DNA from: an uncultured Stenotrophomonas sp.
Lineage (GTDB): Bacteria; Pseudomonadota; Gammaproteobacteria; Xanthomonadales; Xanthomonadaceae
Assembly: GCA_913775725.1 (NCBI GenBank)
Contig: CAJYNG010000018.1
Span: 62,001-126,000 of the forward strand
Reading direction: 5' to 3'
Length of the DNA stretch: 64,000 nucleotides
Below are positions 1 to 6,962 of the stretch, in pieces. Both the position numbers and the translations under genes were made by a program. How positions within the stretch are numbered: the stretch's first letter is position 1; each line of letters opens with the position of its first letter. A model generated the notes under the pieces. The model did not search any database, was not told the origin of the DNA, and worked only from the letters and a program-made list of their open reading frames with translations.

Positions 1-1208
1 GCGGTCAGGGCCTCGGCGAACAGCATTTCCTTGGACAGGAAGCCGTTGAGCAGCGGGATGCCGGCCATCGCCAGCGAGGCGATGATCGCCAGCGCGCTGG
101 TGAACGGCATCAGCCTGCGCAGTCCACCCAGCTTGCGCATGTCGCGGGTGCCGGTCTCGTGGTCGATGATGCCGGCGGCCATGAACAGCGAGGCCTTGAA
201 GGTGGCGTGGTTGAGGATGTGGAACACGCCGGCCACCACCGCCATCGGCGTGGACAGGCCGAACAGCAGGGTGATGAGGCCCAGGTGGGAAATGGTCGAG
301 TAGGCCAGCAGGCCTTTCAGGTCGTGCTGGAAGATCGCGTTCCAGGCGCCGATCAACAGCGTCAGCGCGCCGATGCCGCTGACCGTGTAGAAGAACAGGT
401 CGCTGCCGGCCAGCGCCGGGTGCAGGCGCGCCAACAGGAACACACCGGCCTTCACCATGGTGGCCGAGTGCAGGTAGGCCGAGACCGGCGTCGGCGCCGC
501 CATCGCGTGCGGCAGCCAGAAATGGAACGGGAACTGCGCGCTCTTGGTGAAGATGCCGGCCAGCACCAGGAACAGTGCGTACGGGTACAGCGCGCTGGCG
601 CGGATCTGCTCGCCGGCGGCCAGCACCACGTCCAGGTCGAAGCTGCCGACGATGCGGCCGATCAGCAGCACGCCACCGAGCAGGGCCAGGCCGCCGCCGC
701 CGGTGATCACCAGCGCCATGCGCGCGCCTTCGCGGGCGTCCTGGCGGTGCGACCAGAAGCCGATCAGCAGGAACGAGCTGATGCTGGTCATTTCCCAGAA
801 GATCATCAGCAACAGCAGGTTGCCCGACAGCACCATGCCCAGCATGGCGCCCATGAACAGCAGCAGGTAGCAGTAGAAGCGGTGCGCGTTGTCCTGCTGG
901 CTCAGGTAGTAGCGCGCGTACAGCACCACCAGCGCGCCGATGCCCAGCACCAGCCCGGCGAACATCCACGCCAGCCCGTCCAGGCGCAGGGTGAAGTCCA
1001 GGCCGATCTGCGGCAGCCAAGGGACCATCGTCCGCACCACCTGGCCGTCGAGTACGGACGGAGTCAGCCAGCCGAGGATGGCCAGCCCGCCCAACGGCGC
1101 CAGCGCCGCCAGCCAGGCAGCAGTCGAGCGCGAACTACGGGGGAAGGCCGCAACAGCCACTGTCATCAGGAACGGCAGGGCCAGCAGCAGGGGCAGGCTG
1201 GGGAGCAT
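1..1208 (-). CDS. mrpA: Monovalent cation/H+ antiporter subunit A (MrpA/PhaA-like), N-terminal part
   Basis: The first 402 codons are visible; the gene runs off the left edge. The product is a very hydrophobic inner-membrane protein of the Mrp/Pha Na+(K+)/H+ antiporter, related to the proton-pumping subunits of complex I. Family hallmarks visible are IFWEMTSISSFLLIGFW, HSATMVKAG, STISHLGLITLLFG and ILNHATFKASLFMAAG followed by IIDHETGTRD. The chosen ATG ends at 1208 and opens straight into a hydrophobic helix (MLPSLPLLLALPFLM). No strong ribosome binding site is visible. MrpA proteins usually exceed 750 residues, so most of the gene and the remaining mrp genes probably lie to the left. The family is certain; the split between A and fused A/B forms cannot be seen. 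Confidence 0.88.
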   Translation of the reverse strand, partial: MLPSLPLLLALPFLMTVAVAAFPRSSRSTAAWLAALAPLGGLAILGWLTPSVLDGQVVRTMVPWLPQIGLDFTLRLDGLAWMFAGLVLGIGALVVLYARYYLSQQDNAHRFYCYLLLFMGAMLGMVLSGNLLLLMIFWEMTSISSFLLIGFWSHRQDAREGARMALVITGGGGLALLGGVLLIGRIVGSFDLDVVLAAGEQIRASALYPYALFLVLAGIFTKSAQFPFHFWLPHAMAAPTPVSAYLHSATMVKAGVFLLARLHPALAGSDLFFYTVSGIGALTLLIGAWNAIFQHDLKGLLAYSTISHLGLITLLFGLSTPMAVVAGVFHILNHATFKASLFMAAGIIDHETGTRDMRKLGGLRRLMPFTSALAIIASLAMAGIPLLNGFLSKEMLFAEALT

Positions 1209-1540
1209 GCAGGGAATCCATGATTCACGAGCAGGTCAGGGAGGATAACAGGCTGCGAAATGTCGCCGAAACCCATCGAACAGCGATCAATTGCATGTAA
1301 CGTTCGCTGATTCATTTTTTCTGCGGCGCAGCATCACGTTCCTGTATCCGTCCCCGGTTGCCCTGAGGGGACACCCTACGCCCACGCAGGGAGACCGCAG
1401 GCCCTGTCGCACAGGGGCTGCCGTCGACGGGCGGGAAGTGGGGAGCGAGTCACCGGCGCAGGCTGGCAGGGCCACCGTGGAGTGTGGGTGATGGAATCGG
1501 CCCGTTCAGGAAACGACGGCCGCTGTCGGCCGCCGGCAGA
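1209..1540. other. Intergenic region upstream of mrpA
   Basis: These 332 bases lie between the mrpA start and the DUF962 stop; both genes read leftward. No convincing coding frame is present. A possible extended -10 for mrpA is read on the minus strand at 1250-1242 (TGTTATCCT) with only a poor -35. The part at 1365-1480 is very GC-rich with small hairpins, for example CCCTGT/ACAGGG at 1403-1417. I looked for a riboswitch and could not match a known one. Confidence 0.4.
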
Positions 1541-2026
1541 TCAATAGCGCCAGCCGAGCTTGCGGTAGAACTTGGCCATCACCCAGGCCGGGCCGATCAG
1601 CAGGTAGGTCAGGTCGGTCAGGAAGCTGGGCTTGCGGCCCTCGAACGTGTGGCCGATGAACTGCGCGATCCAGGCCACCACGAACACGCCCACCGCCAGC
1701 CAGCGCAGGGCCTGCAGGCCGATTTCGGCCTCCAGCAGGCGGCACAGGCAGCCGAACACGAAGAACTGGATGAGCATGCCGATGCCCAGCGGGCGCGACA
1801 GCTTGTTGTAGAAACACCAGGCGCTGAACATCGCGAACGCCGACCAGATGCCGTACTGGAACCAGGTGATCAGCGGCGGCAGGCACCACAGCAGGGCCAC
1901 CACCGACCACAGGATCGCCGGAACCGCCACCACGTGGATGCGCTGGTTGATCACATTGCGGTGGTCGTCGGAGTAGCTGGCGAAATAGCGGTCGATCGGC
2001 CGCGCAAGCTCGGTGGATGTCTGCAT
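1541..2026 (-). CDS. DUF962/Mpo1-like membrane protein
   Basis: 161 residues. The N-terminal part carries the DUF962 signature, YxxxHRNVINQRIHVVAVPA, then three to four membrane helices and a basic C-terminal end (FYRKLGWRY). DUF962 includes yeast Mpo1, a dioxygenase in 2-hydroxy fatty acid breakdown; whether bacterial members share that reaction is not established, so only the family is assigned. The start at 2026 (MQTSTELARP) is preferred over a frame-open ATG 22 codons upstream, because the upstream extension reads through a GTAG palindrome. Its neighbour purC reads in the same direction but is separated by a terminator and repeats, so it is probably a single transcription unit. Confidence 0.85.
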   Translation of the reverse strand: MQTSTELARPIDRYFASYSDDHRNVINQRIHVVAVPAILWSVVALLWCLPPLITWFQYGIWSAFAMFSAWCFYNKLSRPLGIGMLIQFFVFGCLCRLLEAEIGLQALRWLAVGVFVVAWIAQFIGHTFEGRKPSFLTDLTYLLIGPAWVMAKFYRKLGWRY

Positions 2027-2056
2027 GCGGCCAGCATACTCCCGCCAGGGCCGACA

Positions 2057-2118
2057 GTAGAGCCAGGCCATGTCTGGCTGCGGATTCGCCAAGGTTGCCG
2101 GCCAGCGGCCGGCACTAC
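2057..2118. repeat. Two GTAG palindromes (SMAG-like), facing each other
   Basis: The first starts with GTAG at 2057 on the plus strand, with stem AGCCAGgc/gtCTGGCT. The second reads on the minus strand with its GTAG at 2118-2115 and stem GCCGGCC/GGCCGGC (2097-2113). They belong to two sequence subfamilies placed between purC and the DUF962 gene. GTAG-headed palindromes are known as SMAG repeats in S. maltophilia. Confidence 0.8.
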
Positions 2119-2122
2119 CACC

Positions 2123-2153
2123 AAAATGAAACGCCCCCGGCAGGCCGGGGGCG
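2123..2153 (-). terminator. Intrinsic terminator of purC
   Basis: Read on the minus strand this is a 10-bp GC stem (2153-2144 with 2141-2132) followed directly by TTTCATTTT. It lies 8 bases after the purC stop. Confidence 0.7.
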
Positions 2154-2161
2154 CAGGGGGA

Positions 2162-3088
2162 TCAGTCGACGCTGATCCCGGCCAGGCGCTGCAGCGCCTC
2201 GGCGTACTTGGCGCGGGTGCGCTCGATGATCTCGGCCGGAATGGTCGGGCCCGGGGCGGTCTTGCCCCAGTCCAGCGTCTCCAGGTAATCGCGCACGAAC
2301 TGCTTGTCGTAGCTTGGCGGGCTGGTGCCCACTTCGTACTCGTCGGCCGGCCAGTAACGCGAGGAATCCGGCGTCAGCATCTCGTCCATGATGTACAGGC
2401 GGCCATCGGCGTCGGTACCGAACTCGAACTTGGTATCGGCCAGGATGATGCCGCGATCGCGCGCGTAATCAGCGGCGAACTTGTAGATGCGCAGGGTGGC
2501 GTCGCGCACGCGCTCGGCCAGGTCCGCACCGACCTGCTTCACCATCGCATCGAAATCGATGTTCTCGTCATGGTCGCCAACAGCGGCCTTGGTCGAGGGG
2601 GTGAAGATCGGCTCGGGCAGCTGCTCGGCCTGGCGCAGGCCGTCGGGCAGGTCGATACCGCTGACCTTGCCGGTGCGCTGGTAATCCTTCCAGCCGCTGC
2701 CGATCAGGTAGCCGCGGGCGATCGCTTCCACCGGCACCGGCTTCAGCTTGCGGGTGACCACCGCGCGCTTGGCGTACAGGGCCGGGTCCACGCCTTCGGG
2801 CAGTACGCTGGCCACGTCGATGCCGGTCAGGTGGTTGGGCATCAGGTGCGCGGTCTTGGCGAACCAGAAGTTGGACACCTGGCAGAGCATCTCGCCCTTG
2901 CCCGGAATCGGGTCGGGCAGGACCACGTCGAACGCCGACAGGCGATCGGTGGCCACCATCAGCAGGTAGTCGCCCGGCGGGGTCCCTGCGGGCAGCCGCT
3001 CGCGCGGGATATCGAACACATCACGCACCTTGCCGCGGTGGCGCAAGGGCAGGCCGGGGAGATCGGATTGCAACAGCGTGGTTGGCAC
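2162..3088 (-). CDS. purC: Phosphoribosylaminoimidazole-succinocarboxamide (SAICAR) synthase
   Basis: 308 residues. The enzyme joins aspartate to CAIR using ATP in purine synthesis, in the cytoplasm. Visible motifs are HRGKVRDVF at the N-terminus, [41 protein letters not shown] and [12 protein letters not shown]. The length matches the longer (about 300-residue, Ade1-like) family branch rather than the 237-residue E. coli form. I place the start at a GTG at 3088 (VPTTLLQ) because AGGAG sits five bases upstream; an ATG 12 codons earlier lacks such a site. It is monocistronic as far as can be seen. Confidence 0.95.
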   Translation of the reverse strand: MPTTLLQSDLPGLPLRHRGKVRDVFDIPRERLPAGTPPGDYLLMVATDRLSAFDVVLPDPIPGKGEMLCQVSNFWFAKTAHLMPNHLTGIDVASVLPEGVDPALYAKRAVVTRKLKPVPVEAIARGYLIGSGWKDYQRTGKVSGIDLPDGLRQAEQLPEPIFTPSTKAAVGDHDENIDFDAMVKQVGADLAERVRDATLRIYKFAADYARDRGIILADTKFEFGTDADGRLYIMDEMLTPDSSRYWPADEYEVGTSPPSYDKQFVRDYLETLDWGKTAPGPTIPAEIIERTRAKYAEALQRLAGISVD

Positions 3089-3229
3089 GGGCACTCCTGG
3101 GGCGTTGTCGATACGGCTGCCCAACGGACCCGGCGGGCCCGCTGACCAGCGGGCGGCCTAGTGTAAAGCCGTCCGGGCCCGCTGTGACGTAAAATGAGCG
3201 TCCATTTCGTCGGTCGACCCCGGAGCGCC

Positions 3230-3559
3230 ATGCGCTGGTACGGAAAACTGCTCGGATTCATCGCCGGCGCCCTGCTGTTCCGGCCCAATCCGCTGTTTGG
3301 CGCGGTGGTTGGCCTGCTGATCGGCCATGCCTTCGATTCGGACTGGTTCCGCCTGAACAAGGAGAACCCGTACCGGGAGCTGGGGCTGACCTCCGAGGCC
3401 ACCGATGCCGAGGTCGAGCGCGCCTACCGCAAGCTGATCTCGCAGTACCACCCCGACAAGCTTGGCGGCGCCGCCCCCGAGCTGCAGCAGCAGGCTGAGC
3501 AGAAGTCGCGGCGGATCAATGCCGCCTACGACCGCATCAAGACCCTGCGCAAGCGCTGA
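3230..3559 (+). CDS. DnaJ-domain membrane-anchored co-chaperone
   Basis: 109 residues. A short hydrophobic N-terminal segment with glycine-rich helices (LLGFIAGALLF, FGAVVGLLIGHAFD) precedes a C-terminal J domain from about residue 47. It carries the essential HPD loop (QYHPDKLGG), so it should stimulate an Hsp70/DnaK partner at the inner membrane. The layout is that of a DjlA relative reduced to a membrane segment plus J domain, without the central TerB-like region of full DjlA. The start at 3230 has GGAG upstream; an ATG 12 codons earlier is less likely. It is followed at 30 bases by rpe. Confidence 0.85.
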   Translation: MRWYGKLLGFIAGALLFRPNPLFGAVVGLLIGHAFDSDWFRLNKENPYRELGLTSEATDAEVERAYRKLISQYHPDKLGGAAPELQQQAEQKSRRINAAYDRIKTLRKR

Positions 3560-3589
3560 CCCTCTTTCCCCTCGTTGCAAGGCCCGGCC

Positions 3590-4264
3590 ATGTCCCACTG
3601 CCTCATCGCCCCCTCCATCCTGTCCGCCAACTTCGCCCGCCTCGGCGAGGAAGTCGACAACGTCCTCGCCGCCGGCGCGGACTGGGTCCACTTCGACGTG
3701 ATGGACAACCACTACGTGCCGAACCTGACCATCGGCCCGATGGTCTGCCAGGCGCTGCGCAAGCACGGCGTGACCGCACCGATCGACGTGCACCTGATGG
3801 TCGAGCCGGTGGACCGCATCATCCCGGACTTCGCCGAGGCCGGTGCCACCTACATCAGCTTCCACCCGGAGGCCAGCCGCCACGTGCACCGCACCATCCA
3901 GCTGATCCGCTCGCTGGGCTGCAAGCCGGGCATCGTGCTCAATCCGGCCACTCCGGTGGACATCCTCGACTGGGTGCTGGATGACCTGGACCTGGTGCTG
4001 CTGATGTCGGTCAACCCGGGCTTCGGCGGCCAGGCCTTCATCCCCTCGGCGCTGGACAAGCTGCGCGTGGTGCGCAAGATGATCGATGCCAGCGGCAAGG
4101 ACATCCGCCTGGAGATCGACGGTGGCGTGAAGGCCGACAACATCGGCGAGATTGCTGCCGCCGGTGCCGACACCTTCGTCGCCGGCTCGGCCATCTTCAA
4201 TGCCAAGACCAGCTACCAGGACGTGATCGCGCAGATGCGCGCCAACGTCGCCGCGGCACGCTGA
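3590..4264 (+). CDS. rpe: Ribulose-phosphate 3-epimerase
   Basis: 224 residues, the usual length. It interconverts D-ribulose 5-phosphate and D-xylulose 5-phosphate in the pentose phosphate pathway. The TIM-barrel metal and catalytic motifs are visible: APSILSAN at the start, [34 protein letters not shown] and [10 protein letters not shown]. The ATG at 3590 follows AAGG. A perfect 24-bp hairpin directly follows the stop. It probably shares a transcript with the preceding DnaJ-domain gene. Confidence 0.97.
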   Translation: MSHCLIAPSILSANFARLGEEVDNVLAAGADWVHFDVMDNHYVPNLTIGPMVCQALRKHGVTAPIDVHLMVEPVDRIIPDFAEAGATYISFHPEASRHVHRTIQLIRSLGCKPGIVLNPATPVDILDWVLDDLDLVLLMSVNPGFGGQAFIPSALDKLRVVRKMIDASGKDIRLEIDGGVKADNIGEIAAAGADTFVAGSAIFNAKTSYQDVIAQMRANVAAAR

Positions 4265-4266
4265 CA

Positions 4267-4316
4267 AAAAGGGGACGGAGGGGATTAAGCTCGCTTAATC
4301 CCCTCCGTCCCCTTTT
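4267..4316. terminator. Perfect 24-bp hairpin after rpe
   Basis: Positions 4267-4290 and 4293-4316 are exact reverse complements with only TC between them. The outer ends are AAAA and TTTT, so it could terminate transcription from either side. The stem is far longer than a normal terminator and resembles the hairpin at 54311-54355 in style, so it may also be a repeat. Confidence 0.7.
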
Positions 4317-4322
4317 CCGCCC

Positions 4323-4805
4323 ATGGCACTGTTGAACATCCGTCCGGCCACCGTGGCCGACGCGGGCCTGATCCTGCATTTCATCCGTGAACTGGCCATC
4401 TACGAGAAGGCCGAGCATTCGGTGCAGACCGATGAGATCGGCATCGCCGAGAGCCTGTTCGGTGCCGACGCCACGGCGCGCGCGCTGATCTGCGAAGCCG
4501 ACGGCGAGGCCATTGGCTACGCCGTGTATTTCTACAACTACTCCACCTGGCTGGGCCGCAAGGGCATCTACCTGGAAGACCTGTATGTCAGCCAGGAAAA
4601 GCGTGGGGCAGGCGCCGGCAAAGCGCTGCTGAAGTACATCGCACGCCAGGCCGTGGCCGAGGGCTGCGGACGTTTCGAATGGTCGGTGCTGGACTGGAAT
4701 ACTCCGGCCATCGAGTTCTACACCGCCGCGGGTGCCAAGCCGCAGGACGAGTGGACCGTGTACCGGCTGCAGGGCCAGGCATTGCACGACTTCGCCAACG
4801 GTTGA
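4323..4805 (+). CDS. GNAT-family N-acetyltransferase, diamine/thialysine acetyltransferase type
   Basis: 160 residues. It carries the acetyl-CoA binding motif A, V(S)QEKRGAGAGKALL (QxxGxG/A form), preceded by IYLEDLYV and followed by FEWSVLDWNTPAIEFYTAAGAK, which is the pattern of spermidine/spermine and thialysine acetyltransferases. It transfers acetyl from acetyl-CoA to an amine; the substrate cannot be read from sequence. It begins six bases after the hairpin at 4267-4316, so it needs its own promoter or read-through. Confidence 0.85.
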   Translation: MALLNIRPATVADAGLILHFIRELAIYEKAEHSVQTDEIGIAESLFGADATARALICEADGEAIGYAVYFYNYSTWLGRKGIYLEDLYVSQEKRGAGAGKALLKYIARQAVAEGCGRFEWSVLDWNTPAIEFYTAAGAKPQDEWTVYRLQGQALHDFANG

Positions 4806-4814
4806 AGTGGAGTG

Positions 4815-4838
4815 CATCCACGCATGGCGTGGATCTAC
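4815..4838 (-). repeat. GTAG palindrome (SMAG-like)
   Basis: Minus strand: GTAG (4838-4835), then ATCCACGC CAT GCGTGGAT. It lies 10 bases after the acetyltransferase stop. Further on, 4865-4892 holds a second hairpin (CCACGCCA/TGGCGTGG) next to an A-run. Confidence 0.75.
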
Positions 4839-5042
4839 CAACCAGCTGGGAGAAGAACCCAAAAAAAGACCACGCCAATCACTGGCGTGGCCTCGCTGCA
4901 TGCGTGGGAGGCTGATCCTGCCTCCATCCGTCGTCCCTGCTATGGCCTTCCATTCTCCGGTTGCTGAATGACATCTGCGTGACATTCACCGCGGACAAAC
5001 AGTGCATTGCTAGCCTGTGCGCCCCCGTCCTGGAAGCACCAC

Positions 5043-5978
5043 ATGGCCGCACCGCGCTGGCGCCTGATCCTCAATGGCAAATCCGCTGGCAACGATGAGT
5101 TGCGCGACGCCGTCGACCATTGGCGCGGGCAGGGCGTGCAGCTGGAAGTGCGGGTGACCTGGGAGGACGGCGACGCCGAACGCTACGTGGCCGAGGCGAT
5201 TGATCATGGCGTGGACGTGATCGTGGCTGCTGGTGGCGATGGCACGCTCAGTGCGGTGGCCGAGACCCTGGCCCACCGTGAGGAACCGGCGGATGCGCTG
5301 CCATCACTGGCGCTGATTCCGATGGGGACCGCCAACGACTTCGCCACGGCTGCCGGCATTCCCACCGAGCCGAAGCAGGCCTTCGGCTTGATCGGGCAGG
5401 CGACGCCGCATGCGATCGATCTTCTGCGCGTGGACGCCGATGGCACCCACTGGTGGTGCGCCAACCTTGCCAGCGGTGGTTTTGGCACGCAGGTGACGGT
5501 GGAGACCGATGCCGGCTTGAAGAAGATGCTGGGCGGGCTGGCCTACGTGATCACCGGCATCGCCAAGCTTGGCCGCATCGAGCCGATCACCGCGCGGCTG
5601 TCCGGCCCGGATTTCGCGTGGGAAGGCGACTTCATCGCGCTCGGCATCGGCAATGGCCGCCAAGCCGGCGGAGGCCAGCAATTGTGCCCGCAGGCACTGA
5701 TCGATGATGGGCAGCTGGACGTGACGGTGCTTCCGGAGCTGGAGGGGGAAGTCACCGCCACGCTCGGCCAGATGCTGAAGTCCGGCACCCAGGCCGCACT
5801 GGAACAGCTGGCAACGCGCGCGCGGCTGCCATGGCTGCAGGTGGAGTCCGAGCGCCCGCTGACGCTCAACCTGGACGGTGAACCGGTACAGGCGCGCCTG
5901 TTCCGCATCGCGTGCGTGCCGGGCCGGGTGCGGATGCACCTGCCCGTGGGCTGTGCACTGTTGTCCGAGCCGCGCTGA
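5043..5978 (+). CDS. yegS: Lipid kinase YegS/diacylglycerol kinase catalytic domain
   Basis: 311 residues, close to the 299 of E. coli YegS. It is expected to phosphorylate a lipid head group using ATP (phosphatidylglycerol in E. coli). The nucleotide-binding loop [13 protein letters not shown] and the family motif PMGTANDFA are visible, as are ASGGFG and NLDGE near the C-terminus. The start at 5043 ([16 protein letters not shown]) gives the standard N-terminus; an open stretch of 12 codons upstream is not conserved in character. It appears to be monocistronic, with the convergent ankyrin gene 15 bases downstream. Confidence 0.93.
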   Translation: MAAPRWRLILNGKSAGNDELRDAVDHWRGQGVQLEVRVTWEDGDAERYVAEAIDHGVDVIVAAGGDGTLSAVAETLAHREEPADALPSLALIPMGTANDFATAAGIPTEPKQAFGLIGQATPHAIDLLRVDADGTHWWCANLASGGFGTQVTVETDAGLKKMLGGLAYVITGIAKLGRIEPITARLSGPDFAWEGDFIALGIGNGRQAGGGQQLCPQALIDDGQLDVTVLPELEGEVTATLGQMLKSGTQAALEQLATRARLPWLQVESERPLTLNLDGEPVQARLFRIACVPGRVRMHLPVGCALLSEPR

Positions 5979-5993
5979 GCCGGACCGGAACTC

Positions 5994-6857
5994 CTACAAC
6001 GGCGGTATGTCCTGCTCCTTCGCCGGGAACCCGAATGCTTCACGCTTCTCGCGGATGTACTGCGGCAGCGGCGGCCGGGCAATACCGTGATCGATCAGCC
6101 ACTGCTGGCACTTCTTCTGCCAGGGCAGCAGGTCCGGTGTGGTGATTTCCCAGTAGATCGCTTCGACCATGGCCATCCGATCGGGCGCGCCCGGTTGCGC
6201 CGATGACGGCGATGCAATCGTGGGGTCCGCACCATGTTCAAGCAGCCAGTAGGCCTGCTCGAAGCCGCCACGGCCGGTGTACCAGCTCAGGACCGTATCG
6301 GCCTGGCCGATGTTGGATTCGTTGACGTGTGCGCCTCGCTCCACCAGCAGCTGGATGTTCTTCCACAGGTTGCCGGAAATGAAGGCCTGGAACAGCAGCG
6401 TTTCGGTATTGGAGGTGCGCGTGTCCGGGTCGCCGCCATGATCCAGCAGCAGGGCCAGGTAGCGCGGATCGTCCATCTTCGCGGCATAGACCATGGCGTT
6501 GTTGTGGCGGAACGTCTCGCCGTCCAGCGTTTCAATACGCCGTGCATTCGGGTCGGCGCCGTTGTCGAGCATCGCGCGCAGGCCTTCCAGGTTCTGTGCG
6601 CGCAACGGCCACGCGATGAGCGGGATGCCATCCTGCTTCGAGAACTCCTTGTCGGGGTTCACGCCCTCGGTCTTGATCAGGCGCGTGATCGTCGCCGCAT
6701 CACCCTGTTCGGCGGCGATGGCCAGCTCAAGTGCCTTGCCCTCGAAATAGCGCTCCGCGCCATGTGAAGACGTGCGCGCGCAGGCGCTCAGCAGCATCAG
6801 CAGCATCAGCGCCAGGCAGGAAAATGGCGTAAAGGAACTGTGAGGGTGACGGTGCAT
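5994..6857 (-). CDS. Ankyrin-repeat lipoprotein, candidate immunity protein
   Basis: 287 residues. The N-terminus is a lipoprotein signal peptide ending in LLMLLSAC, so the mature protein should be lipid-anchored and face the periplasm. The body contains at least four ankyrin-like units, seen in LRAMLDNGADPNAR, YLALLLDHGGDPDTR, IQLLVERGAHVNES and AYWLLEHGADPT. I chose the ATG at 6857 because AAGGA sits five bases upstream; an ATG five codons earlier has no site. It is divergent from the XVIPCD effector gene, only 105 bases apart. Periplasmic lipoproteins next to effectors of the Xanthomonadales type IV system are typically cognate immunity proteins, so that role is inferred from context, not shown. 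Confidence 0.8.
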   Translation of the reverse strand: MHRHPHSSFTPFSCLALMLLMLLSACARTSSHGAERYFEGKALELAIAAEQGDAATITRLIKTEGVNPDKEFSKQDGIPLIAWPLRAQNLEGLRAMLDNGADPNARRIETLDGETFRHNNAMVYAAKMDDPRYLALLLDHGGDPDTRTSNTETLLFQAFISGNLWKNIQLLVERGAHVNESNIGQADTVLSWYTGRGGFEQAYWLLEHGADPTIASPSSAQPGAPDRMAMVEAIYWEITTPDLLPWQKKCQQWLIDHGIARPPLPQYIREKREAFGFPAKEQDIPPL

Positions 6858-6962
6858 GTGATTCCTTGACATGGACGCGTTCGGGGGATGATAGCGTTGG
6901 CCGTGGTCATTCCAGCAGGTCCTGGATGACCGCGTCTTCACTGATGAGCAATGGAGTCTGCC

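Noticed and set aside
159..1223. Long plus-strand open frame opposite mrpA
   Set aside because: Composition is Gln/His/Arg-rich without domain pattern; the minus strand encodes a clear MrpA with membrane helices.
1320..1500. Cobalamin riboswitch
   Set aside because: Some GGGAG and GCCAC fragments look similar, but no B12-box and no related gene on that strand are present.
3158..4267. 369-codon minus-strand frame opposite rpe
   Set aside because: Rpe with complete active-site motifs is on the plus strand; the opposite frame is His/Asp/Val-rich without a pattern.
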